DNA of 9,001 bases from Chromatiales bacterium (lineage in GTDB: Bacteria; Pseudomonadota; Gammaproteobacteria; Chromatiales; Chromatiaceae). A program made the position numbers and the translations under genes. Shown here piece after piece: positions 1 to 6,357 of the stretch. Position 1 is the first letter of the stretch; each line of letters begins with the position of its first letter. The stretch covers positions 2,869-11,869 of the forward strand of contig JAHEIA010000038.1 in the NCBI GenBank assembly GCA_024639625.1, in the 5' to 3' direction. Below the pieces are notes generated by a model. That model saw nothing but the letters and a program-made list of their open reading frames with translations, did no database searches and was not told where the DNA came from.

Positions 1-1
1 A

Positions 2-406
2 GGTATTCGCATCCCCATCATCATCATTACCGGGCACGGCGACGTGCCGATGGCGGTACGGGCGATGAAGGGCGGTGCAGTGGATTTCATTGAGAAACCG
101 TTCAACGACGAGTTGCTGTTGGACAGCATCCGTGATGCCCTGAACCTGGACGACCGGCAGCGCTCGGAGCAGGCGGAGCGCGCAGAAGTGGCCGCCCGGC
201 TGGCGCAGCTGACACCGCGAGAAATGGAGGTGATGGCCATGGTTACCGACGGCAAGTCGAACAAGGAGATCGCCTCCGAGCTTGGTGTGAGCGCCAAGAC
301 CGTGGAGGCCCACCGGGCCCGGGTCATGGAAAAGATGGATGCTTCGTCGCTGGCCGATCTGGTAAAGATGGCGATGGCGGCCAATGTGTTCGGTGACCAG
401 GACTGA
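2..406 (+). CDS. FixJ/LuxR-family response regulator, 3' part (5' end outside window)
   Basis: This is a two-component response regulator that would bind DNA after phosphorylation by a partner histidine kinase. Only the last 134 residues are present. The frame is open from base 2, so the first internal ATG (44) is not the real start. The visible receiver part carries the ITGHGD stretch, with the conserved Thr, followed by AVRAMKGGAVDFIEKPF, which contains the conserved Lys-Pro of the receiver fold; the phospho-accepting Asp lies upstream of the window. After a short charged linker comes a LuxR-type helix-turn-helix starting at LTPRE (visible residue 70), with NKEIASELGVSAKTVEAHR as the recognition region. 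The ITGHGDVPMAVRAMK pattern is typical of the FixJ/TodR/StyR subgroup. Its target genes and kinase cannot be told from here. The transporter downstream starts 33 bases after the stop and may be cotranscribed, but nothing ties them functionally. Confidence 0.93.
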   Translation, partial: GIRIPIIIITGHGDVPMAVRAMKGGAVDFIEKPFNDELLLDSIRDALNLDDRQRSEQAERAEVAARLAQLTPREMEVMAMVTDGKSNKEIASELGVSAKTVEAHRARVMEKMDASSLADLVKMAMAANVFGDQD

Positions 407-439
407 CCTGGTGTTGGCTGTACCGCAGTAGTCGCTTTC

Positions 440-1750
440 ATGCGTTTCGGGAGCCTGTTTCGCGAGTCTGCGCGCGGCAAACGCCGGGTTCTGGCCTGGG
501 CCTTCTACGACTGGGCGAATTCCGCGTTTGCCACGACGGTTATGGCCGGATTCTTCCCGGTGTTCTTCAAGCAATACTGGAGTACCCAGCTGGAGGTGAC
601 CGAAAGCACCTTTCTGTTGGGCGCCGCTAACTCTGTGGCAAGCATCGTCGTCGTGCTCCTGGCGCCGGTTCTGGGCGCGATCGCGGATCGGGGTGCGGCG
701 AAGATGCGCTTCTTGGTGTTCTTTGCCGCCATGGGCATCGTTATGACCGGCGCGCTCTACCTGGTTGGTCAGGGGGCATGGGCGATGGCCCTGACCCTGT
801 ACGGGCTGGCGATTCTCGGCTTTTCCGGGAGCATCGTATTTTACGATTCGTTATTGGTAGAGGTGGCGGAAGAGCCTCAGTTCGATTGGGTGTCGGCCTT
901 TGGCTTTGCCCTCGGCTATCTCGGCGGCGGGATCCTGTTCGCTTTCGACGTGCTGATGACCTTGTTTCCTCACTGGTTTGGTCTGAGCGGAGCAGCGGAG
1001 GCCGTGCGTCTGTCTTTTCTTACGGTTGCGGTGTGGTGGGCGGTGTTCTCGATCCCAGTTCTTTTGTTCGTGCGCGAATCGCCGCGCGCGGGACGAGCGG
1101 CGGGAGGGTGGCGGCAGGCAGTGCGGGGGGGCTTCGCCCAGCTGGCGGGAACCTTTAAACGCATCCGCCAGCTACGCATCACCTTCCTGTTCCTGGTGGC
1201 CTACTGGCTGTATATCGACGGCGTCGACACCATCGTGCGCATGGCGGTCGATTACGGGCTGTCCTTGGGTTTCGAAGCCAACGGCCTGATGCTGGCTCTT
1301 CTCATCACGCAATTCGTCGGCTTTCCGGCAGCGCTTCTCTTCGGCAGGCTCGGCCAGCGCCGGGGGCCGCGTCAGGGCATCATGCTGGCGATTTTCGTCT
1401 ACCTGTTGGTTATCCTTTGGGCCTATCAGATGCAGGAATCGTGGGAATTCTACGCCTTGGCGGTAGCGGTGGGGCTGGTACAGGGCGGTATCCAGTCGCT
1501 GAGCCGGTCACTCTATGCGCGACTCATCCCACGTGACAAGGCGGGGGAGTTTTTCGGTTTCTACAACATGCTGGGTAAGTTCGCGGCCGTGCTGGGTCCG
1601 CTGCTGATGGGCTGGGTCGGGGTGCTGTCCGGTAGTCCGCGGTCCGCCATCCTCTCCGTCGCGGTGCTATTCATCGCTGGGGCCGCGCTCTTGGCCTTGG
1701 TCGACGAGCGAGCCGGCCAGAAGCTGGCCCGCTCGTTGGAAGGAACCTGA
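440..1750 (+). CDS. UMF1/Atg22-like major facilitator superfamily transporter
   Basis: This is a polytopic inner-membrane protein of 436 residues, normal for a 12-helix MFS permease. The N-terminal LAWAFYDWANSAFATTV stretch (about residues 18-34) is the hallmark of the UMF1 family, related to yeast vacuolar effluxer Atg22. About eleven to twelve hydrophobic segments follow. The loop after the first hairpin has a reduced MFS A-like motif (GAIADRGAAKMR, about residues 79-90), and a basic central loop (about residues 215-240) separates the two six-helix halves. A second-half signature, QGGIQSLSRSLYARLIP (about 348-364), is also typical. The yeast relative is implicated in amino-acid efflux, but bacterial substrates are generally unknown, so none is assigned. 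The ATG at 440 is the first start after the in-frame stop of the upstream regulator. It has no convincing Shine-Dalgarno sequence, so translation may depend on the upstream gene. The gene converges on the dehydrogenase gene with 13 bases between the stops. Confidence 0.92.
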   Translation: MRFGSLFRESARGKRRVLAWAFYDWANSAFATTVMAGFFPVFFKQYWSTQLEVTESTFLLGAANSVASIVVVLLAPVLGAIADRGAAKMRFLVFFAAMGIVMTGALYLVGQGAWAMALTLYGLAILGFSGSIVFYDSLLVEVAEEPQFDWVSAFGFALGYLGGGILFAFDVLMTLFPHWFGLSGAAEAVRLSFLTVAVWWAVFSIPVLLFVRESPRAGRAAGGWRQAVRGGFAQLAGTFKRIRQLRITFLFLVAYWLYIDGVDTIVRMAVDYGLSLGFEANGLMLALLITQFVGFPAALLFGRLGQRRGPRQGIMLAIFVYLLVILWAYQMQESWEFYALAVAVGLVQGGIQSLSRSLYARLIPRDKAGEFFGFYNMLGKFAAVLGPLLMGWVGVLSGSPRSAILSVAVLFIAGAALLALVDERAGQKLARSLEGT

Positions 1751-1763
1751 CGTCGCCGCTCCG

Positions 1764-3176
1764 TCAGACCAAGCGCTCGAGTTCGGTAATGCCCCCGGGA
1801 TTCTTGCGCTCCACCTTAGAGTACAGGTCGTAGAGTGCCGCCTGCAGCGCCTCTTCGATCACCGGGTGGTAGAAGGGCATGCGCAGCAGTTCGCCCACGG
1901 TCAGGCCCTGCTGTATGCTCCAGGCCAGCAGGTGAGCCAAGTTTTCCCCCTTGGTGGTGACCATCTCCGACCCTAGAATACGCCCGTTGTCCTGGTCCGC
2001 GTAGACCCGGATGATGCCCTTGTTCTTGCCCATGATCAGCGCGCGTCCCACAGGCGCGAGCTTGACCTCGCCCACCGCTGTGCGCGCCGGATCCAGGTCT
2101 CGCCAACGCTGCCCGACGATGCAGATGTTCGGGTCGCAGAAGTTGATGAACAGAGGCACCTTGCGCTTGAAGGCGGCGATCTCGTCGTGTGCGGCGTTGT
2201 AACCAGCGATACGTCCCTCGTCGCCCGCTTCGTGGAGCACCGGCCGCTCGCCGGTTACGTCGCCGGCAATGAACACCGGGAGTGTAGCCACCTGCATAGT
2301 GTGGCGGTTGAATAGCGGAATGCCGCGTTGGTCCGCCTCCACACCAAGTTTCTCGAGGCCCAGGCCATCCAGGTTCGGCGCCCGGCCCATTGCGGCCAGG
2401 ACCTTTTCCACCACCACCGACGTGTCACCCGCGCTGACCCGCAGCTTGCCTTCGGACGCCTCGCCGATCTCGGCCCGCTGGCCCAAGTGGATGGGGAACT
2501 CTTTGCCGATGATTTCCAGGGCGCACTGGCAGACGTCCGGGTCTTGGGACCCCCCGATGCTCTCGAGCTGATCGAAGCCGGTTACTTCGACGCCCAAACG
2601 CCGCAGCGACTGACCGATTTCCAGTCCGATGGTGCCCATGCCAATGACCGCCAGCGAGCGCGGGAGATCGTCTTGTTCGAAGAAGCTATCAGTGGTCAGG
2701 ATCCGCTTGCCAAAAACCTCCCAGGCGGCGGGAACGATCGGCCGCGACCCGGTGGCGATGATGATGCGTCGCGCGCGGATCCGCTGTCCGTCGTCGACCT
2801 CGAGCAGATCCGGTTCGAGGAATCTGGCATAGCCGGCAACGAATTCGTCGCCCATCTTGTCGGTGCTGTTGGAGAGCACCCGGTCGACGAAGGTGTCCCT
2901 GAGGTCCTGGACATGCTCCAACGCCTCCGGGATGTCCAACTCCAACGCTTGGTGGCCGTCGACGCCATAGCGACCGAGGATTGTGCGCCGATGGTAATCC
3001 TCCGCCACCTGGATCAACGCCTTGGAGGGCATGCAACCGACCCGGGCGCAGGTGGTGCCCGGTTCGCCGCCGTTGATTAGCACGAAGCTCTTGCCGGAGC
3101 CGCGCACCTGACTCAGGGCATACAGGCCGGCGCTGCCGGAACCGATTATCGCCACCTCGACCTTTCTTTCTTTCAA
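1764..3176 (-). CDS. Dihydrolipoyl dehydrogenase-like flavoprotein disulfide reductase
   Basis: This is a class I pyridine nucleotide-disulfide oxidoreductase, predicted to reoxidise dihydrolipoamide with NAD+ in the cytoplasm through FAD and a redox disulfide. It has 470 residues, normal for the family. The FAD Rossmann motif is IIGSGSAG (10-17). The redox-active pair is Cys43 and Cys48 in TTCARVGCMPSK. The NAD domain has VIGMGTIGLEIG (177-188), with an acidic residue (Asp202) after the second strand that favours NAD over NADP. FIAGDVTG (302-309) is the second FAD site. The C-terminal catalytic His-Glu pair is His437 and Glu442 in YHPVIEE. All catalytic residues are intact. The start is a TTG, supported by a GAGGA sequence seven bases upstream. 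No E1, E2 or glycine cleavage gene adjoins it, so its lipoyl partner is unknown. It is last in the leftward series, after glycolate oxidase genes. A mercuric or glutathione reductase role is less likely from the motifs, but a related disulfide reductase role cannot be excluded. Confidence 0.85.
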   Translation of the reverse strand: MKERKVEVAIIGSGSAGLYALSQVRGSGKSFVLINGGEPGTTCARVGCMPSKALIQVAEDYHRRTILGRYGVDGHQALELDIPEALEHVQDLRDTFVDRVLSNSTDKMGDEFVAGYARFLEPDLLEVDDGQRIRARRIIIATGSRPIVPAAWEVFGKRILTTDSFFEQDDLPRSLAVIGMGTIGLEIGQSLRRLGVEVTGFDQLESIGGSQDPDVCQCALEIIGKEFPIHLGQRAEIGEASEGKLRVSAGDTSVVVEKVLAAMGRAPNLDGLGLEKLGVEADQRGIPLFNRHTMQVATLPVFIAGDVTGERPVLHEAGDEGRIAGYNAAHDEIAAFKRKVPLFINFCDPNICIVGQRWRDLDPARTAVGEVKLAPVGRALIMGKNKGIIRVYADQDNGRILGSEMVTTKGENLAHLLAWSIQQGLTVGELLRMPFYHPVIEEALQAALYDLYSKVERKNPGGITELERLV

Positions 3177-3179
3177 CTG

Positions 3180-3188
3180 CCTTTCCTC
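3180..3188 (-). promoter_or_regulatory. Ribosome binding site for the TTG start of the dihydrolipoyl dehydrogenase gene
   Basis: Read on the minus strand this is GAGGAAAGG, a strong purine-rich Shine-Dalgarno sequence. Its GAGGA core ends seven bases before the TTG at 3176. It decides the start, because no ATG lies near the beginning of the FAD-binding domain and a later GTG would cut into the first beta strand. Confidence 0.65.
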
Positions 3189-3222
3189 GGAATCTTTGCC
3201 GCCATGCAGCGATAGGGGCCCG

Positions 3223-3240
3223 ATTGTAACCGCTCGGTTA
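3223..3240 (-). promoter_or_regulatory. Possible promoter -10 element overlapped by a perfect palindrome, upstream of the dihydrolipoyl dehydrogenase gene
   Basis: On the minus strand a TACAAT (3223-3228, five of six matches to the sigma-70 -10) lies about 47 bases before the TTG start. It overlaps a perfect 14-base inverted repeat, TAACCGAGCGGTTA (3227-3240). A repressor bound to the repeat would cover the -10 element. No good -35 sequence is seen at 16-18 bases spacing, so the promoter would be weak or activator-dependent. The repeat could instead form a short mRNA hairpin. No T-run follows it, so it is not a typical intrinsic terminator. Confidence 0.3.
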
Positions 3241-3273
3241 GCGTCGTCCTACCCCTCCGCGCAGCCGGTCGAC

Positions 3274-3645
3274 TCAAAAACGCTTGCTGCCACGTGTCCC
3301 GGGGATGCCGGTCGCCGAACCTTGGCGCAATGGACGGAAATAATACTCGCGGCTCGGGTCTGCCGTTCCCCCAGAAGAAGGCCATTCGACGATGTCGTAT
3401 CGTCTGGTGTCCGTGATTGGATTGCCGGTGGCTCTCTTCGTCTGCGAATACGGCGCAACCGGGGACTGCCATGCACCAGGCGCCGGCGGAGGGTAGCGCG
3501 GGAAGCGGGGTCTGCCGGCGTAGGCGCGGTTGCTGCCACCGGAGCCGAAGTTGAAGCAAAAGAAAAAGGCCTCGGCTTCCGACTGCCAGCCCAAAGTGAG
3601 GCTGAGAGCCGCGAGCAAAAGGGCCAGACCCTTACCAGTCCGCAT
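3274..3645 (-). CDS. Small exported protein of unknown function
   Basis: I do not recognise the family. The product is 123 residues. A clear Sec signal peptide is visible: basic start MRTGK, hydrophobic core GLALLLAALSLTLGW, and an AEA cleavage site after residue 26. The predicted mature form (97 residues) begins with FFFCFNFGSGG, an aromatic and glycine-rich stretch with the only cysteine of the mature protein. That cysteine is not in a lipobox. Next comes a proline-rich segment, RPRFPRYPPPAPGAW (about 44-58), and a basic tail containing REYYFRPLR. The mature protein is clearly basic (roughly 14 Arg/Lys against 5 Asp/Glu), so it would be periplasmic or surface-associated. Its ATG lies inside the end of glcE, with a 14-base overlap, and has only a weak Shine-Dalgarno sequence, which suggests translational coupling. 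It sits where glcF usually lies. The signal peptide and same-strand overlap make it a likely real gene; the function is open. Confidence 0.7.
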   Translation of the reverse strand: MRTGKGLALLLAALSLTLGWQSEAEAFFFCFNFGSGGSNRAYAGRPRFPRYPPPAPGAWQSPVAPYSQTKRATGNPITDTRRYDIVEWPSSGGTADPSREYYFRPLRQGSATGIPGTRGSKRF

Positions 3646-4699
3646 AGAGTCGTCCCGGGTTGATGATGCCGTGCGGGTCGAACACTCTCTTTAGTCCCTG
3701 GTGCAGCTTGCCCAGACCCGGGGCGAGCGCTGGAAAGACCTCGCCGCTGCGGTCCCCATGACGAAACAGCACGGCATGGCCGCCGCATGCCGACACCGCA
3801 GCCCGCAGCTCTTTCGTGGGTGCTTCCGTCTTACACCAACGTTGCGCTCCAGCCCAATCGAGGACCGTGGGCCCGTCGATGATTGGATGAGGGGTTGCCG
3901 GCGGGACCGACAACCGCCAAAGCGGGCGCGGGTCGTCGAAGAACGGGAGCCTATGGTCGCGCAGTCGAGACCAGAAACGATCGCCCTTCTCGCTGAACTC
4001 GCCGCCGATCGCGGTGCGATGGCCGGCTAGCACCTCGTCGCTGCCCGCCAGCCGTAGGTACAGGTGATCGCCGTGATGCGCTGCGCCGGTGATCGGTAGC
4101 GGACGTTTCGCTAAGTTGCGAACCAACTGCAAGCCGCGCGGCGGGTCGATTTCGAACACCAGGGTGGCCTCTCTCGATGCCCGTGGCAGAACCTTGAGAG
4201 ACAGCTCCAGCAGGATGCCCAGGGTGCCCATGGCTCCGGCCATCAGACGCGAGATGTCGTACCCGGCGACGTTCTTCATCACTTGTCCGCCGAAGCGCAA
4301 TATCCGCCCCTGTCCGTCCAGCATCTTGACGCCGAGGAGCAGGTCTCGGGGCGCACCTCCCCAGGGGCGGCGAGGCCCTGCGAGCCCCGCGGCAACTGCT
4401 CCGCCCAGGGTCGAATCGGTGGCGAAATGCGGCGGGTCGAAAGGCAGCATCTGGCCCTTCTCCGCCAGTGCCTGTTCGATCTCCGCCACGGGGGTGCCGC
4501 CGCGGGCAGTGATCACCAGCTCGGTGGGTTCATAGCTCAAGATCCCGCGATGGCCGGAAACGTCCAAAGGCTTTCCTGCGCACGGACGGCCGTAGAACTC
4601 TTTACTCCGTCCGCCATGCAGGTACAGCGCGCTGCCCGCCGCGGCGGCCTGGCGCACTTGCTCCTGCAGTCGTTCGCTGAGGTCCGTGTCCGTCGTCAT
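3632..4699 (-). CDS. glcE: Glycolate oxidase, FAD-binding subunit GlcE
   Basis: GlcE is the second FAD-binding subunit of the membrane-associated glycolate dehydrogenase (GlcDEF), which oxidises glycolate to glyoxylate and passes electrons to the respiratory chain. The protein has 355 residues, close to the 350 of E. coli GlcE. It shows the FAD-binding PCMH-type fold: LYLHGGRSKEFYG (26-38), the LSYEPTELVITARGGTPV stretch (54-71), FATDSTLGGAVAAGLAGPRR (92-111) and VMKNVAGYDISRLMAGAMGT (140-159). The C-terminal FDPHGIINPGRLYADW (340-355) is typical of the family end. The start is fixed: an in-frame TGA lies nine codons upstream and no GTG or TTG intervenes. There is no strong Shine-Dalgarno sequence. 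It follows glcD by 124 bases. No glcF, the iron-sulfur subunit needed in E. coli, follows it in this window. Confidence 0.93.
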   Translation of the reverse strand: MTTDTDLSERLQEQVRQAAAAGSALYLHGGRSKEFYGRPCAGKPLDVSGHRGILSYEPTELVITARGGTPVAEIEQALAEKGQMLPFDPPHFATDSTLGGAVAAGLAGPRRPWGGAPRDLLLGVKMLDGQGRILRFGGQVMKNVAGYDISRLMAGAMGTLGILLELSLKVLPRASREATLVFEIDPPRGLQLVRNLAKRPLPITGAAHHGDHLYLRLAGSDEVLAGHRTAIGGEFSEKGDRFWSRLRDHRLPFFDDPRPLWRLSVPPATPHPIIDGPTVLDWAGAQRWCKTEAPTKELRAAVSACGGHAVLFRHGDRSGEVFPALAPGLGKLHQGLKRVFDPHGIINPGRLYADW

Positions 4700-4753
4700 A
4701 ACCGTGTGTCGGGAAGTTTCAGCAAATCAAGCGGTTGCACAAGCGTGGCCAAG

Positions 4754-4770
4754 CGCCCGACAAGCGGGCG
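4754..4770 (-). promoter_or_regulatory. Stem-loop in the glcD-glcE intergenic gap
   Basis: CGCCCG and CGGGCG form a perfect six-base GC stem around a five-base loop, in the 124 bases between glcD and glcE. There is no T-run on either side, so it is not a standard intrinsic terminator. It could stabilise or partly end the upstream message. A chance origin in GC-rich DNA is quite possible. Nothing else is recognised in this gap. Confidence 0.25.
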
Positions 4771-4823
4771 GCCGGGGATGCAATGGCGGCGGGTTCGCTT
4801 ACCCCGAGGCGCCTGCATCCACA

Positions 4824-6314
4824 TCAAAACCGCTCCAGTTCGGGAAACGGCAACTTCCCGCCATGGACATGCATGGCCCCGAACTCGGCGCAGCGGGCGA
4901 GGGTGGGGATTGCCTTGCCCGGGTTGAGCAGGGTCTCGGGGTCGAATACCGCCTTCACGGCGTGGAAGGTCTCCAGTTCGGCGGGGGGAAACTGTACGCA
5001 CATCTGATTGATCTTTTCGAGCCCGACACCGTGTTCGCCGGTGATGGTCCCACCCACCTGCACGCAGAGCTCAAGAATCTTGCCGCCGAGCTGCTCTGCC
5101 TGCTCCAGCTCGTTGGGTTTGTTCGCGTCGTACAGGATCAGGGGATGCAGATTGCCGTCGCCGGCATGAAACACATTCGCTACCCGCAGCCCGAACTCTT
5201 CGGACATGCGTCCGATCTCCCGGAGTACCTGGCCCAGATGCTTGCGCGGGATGGTCCCGTCCATGCAGTAGTAATCGGGTGAGATGCGGCCGACCGCCGG
5301 GAACGCGGACTTGCGTCCGGCCCAGAATCGTTGTCGCTGCGCTTCGTCCCGCGCCGTGCGCACCTCGCTGGCCCCCGAGGCAAGCAGCAGCCGGCGCACG
5401 CGCAAGATCTCCTCCGACACCTCGGCATTGGTTCCGTCGACTTCGCAGAGCAGGATCGCGGCGGCCTGTGTCGGGTAACCGGCGTGGACGAAATCTTCCG
5501 CGGCGCGGATCGCCGGGTTGTCCATCATTTCCAGACCCGCCGGCAGTATGCCTGCGGCGATGAGTTCGGCGACGGCATTTCCGGCCTGCTCGATGCGGTC
5601 ATAGGCGGCGAGTACCACCTGCGCCCGTTCCGGCACCGGAAGCAGCTTGACCAGCACTTCCACTACCACCCCCAGCATACCCTCGGAGCCGGTTAGCAAG
5701 GCCAGCAGATCGTAGCCCGGGCTATCCAGCCCTCCGCTCCCGATGGTGAGCACCTCACCATCGATGGTCACCAAGGTAACTTCCAATAGATTGTGCACCG
5801 TCAATCCGTATTTTAGGCAGTGGACTCCGCCCGCGTTCTCGGCGACGTTGCCGCCGATGGAGCAGGCGATCTGCGAGGAAGGGTCGGGAGCGTAATATAG
5901 GCCGTGAGGGCGCGCCGCTTCGCTGATCGCCAGATTGCGCACCCCGGGTTGCACCCGGGCGCACATATTCGCCACGTCGACCTGCAAGATCCTGTTGAAC
6001 TTGGTGAGGCTGAGCAGAACCCCGTCTTCATGGGGCACGGCACCTCCCGAAAGACCTGTGCCCGCGCCACGGGTAACCACCGGAAGACGCAGTTTGCGGC
6101 ACAAGCGGAGTGTCTCTTGCACCTGTGGGATCGTCTCCGGGAGCAGTGCGATCAAGGGGACGCGGCGATAGGCCGACAGGCCGTCGCACTCATAGGGGCG
6201 CAATTCGTCCTCGTGGTACAGCACGGAGTCGGTAGGTAGGATCCTGCAAAACTGGCGGGCGAGATCCTTGCGTCGTGACGCGCGTTGCTGGCTCGATTGA
6301 TCGGGGCTGTGCAT
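4824..6314 (-). CDS. glcD: Glycolate oxidase, FAD-linked catalytic subunit GlcD
   Basis: GlcD is the catalytic FAD subunit of glycolate dehydrogenase; related proteins use D-lactate or other 2-hydroxy acids. From the ATG at 6314 it has 496 residues, against 499 in E. coli. The N-terminal FAD domain shows LPVVTRGAGTGLSGGAVP (78-95), PDPSSQIACSIGGNVAENAG (143-162) and the TGSEGMLGVVVEV segment (208-220). The C-terminal FAD-oxidase domain has the metal/substrate motif VFHAGDGNLHPL (381-392) and GGTITGEHGVGLEK (421-434). The tail ARCAEFGAMHVHGGKLPFPE is characteristic of GlcD rather than of D-lactate dehydrogenases. A TTG at 6377 would add 21 residues but lies inside the end of ppsA, so the ATG is preferred, although its Shine-Dalgarno sequence is weak. 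It begins 43 bases after the ppsA stop on the same strand, so cotranscription is likely. With GlcE it forms two of the three expected subunits. Confidence 0.95.
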   Translation of the reverse strand: MHSPDQSSQQRASRRKDLARQFCRILPTDSVLYHEDELRPYECDGLSAYRRVPLIALLPETIPQVQETLRLCRKLRLPVVTRGAGTGLSGGAVPHEDGVLLSLTKFNRILQVDVANMCARVQPGVRNLAISEAARPHGLYYAPDPSSQIACSIGGNVAENAGGVHCLKYGLTVHNLLEVTLVTIDGEVLTIGSGGLDSPGYDLLALLTGSEGMLGVVVEVLVKLLPVPERAQVVLAAYDRIEQAGNAVAELIAAGILPAGLEMMDNPAIRAAEDFVHAGYPTQAAAILLCEVDGTNAEVSEEILRVRRLLLASGASEVRTARDEAQRQRFWAGRKSAFPAVGRISPDYYCMDGTIPRKHLGQVLREIGRMSEEFGLRVANVFHAGDGNLHPLILYDANKPNELEQAEQLGGKILELCVQVGGTITGEHGVGLEKINQMCVQFPPAELETFHAVKAVFDPETLLNPGKAIPTLARCAEFGAMHVHGGKLPFPELERF

Positions 6315-6357
6315 GCAATAGATTGTTTCAGATTTCTCGGCTGCTGCAAATCGCCGA

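Noticed and set aside
1751..1763. Bidirectional terminator between the converging transporter and dehydrogenase genes
   Set aside because: The 13-base gap has no hairpin and no T-run on either strand.
2328..3080. 250-codon + strand reading frame antisense to the dihydrolipoyl dehydrogenase gene
   Set aside because: It is a mirror of a well-conserved flavoprotein gene, with no recognisable motif and no ribosome site.
3274..3645. Lipoprotein call for the small exported protein, based on its cysteine at residue 30
   Set aside because: The residues before the cysteine are Phe-Phe-Phe, not a lipobox, and a normal AEA signal peptidase I site precedes it.
3249..3788. 179-codon minus-strand frame overlapping glcE and the small exported protein
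   Set aside because: It overlaps the end of glcE out of frame and lacks a signal peptide or domain; the 3274-3645 frame has a clear signal peptide and fits the gene order.
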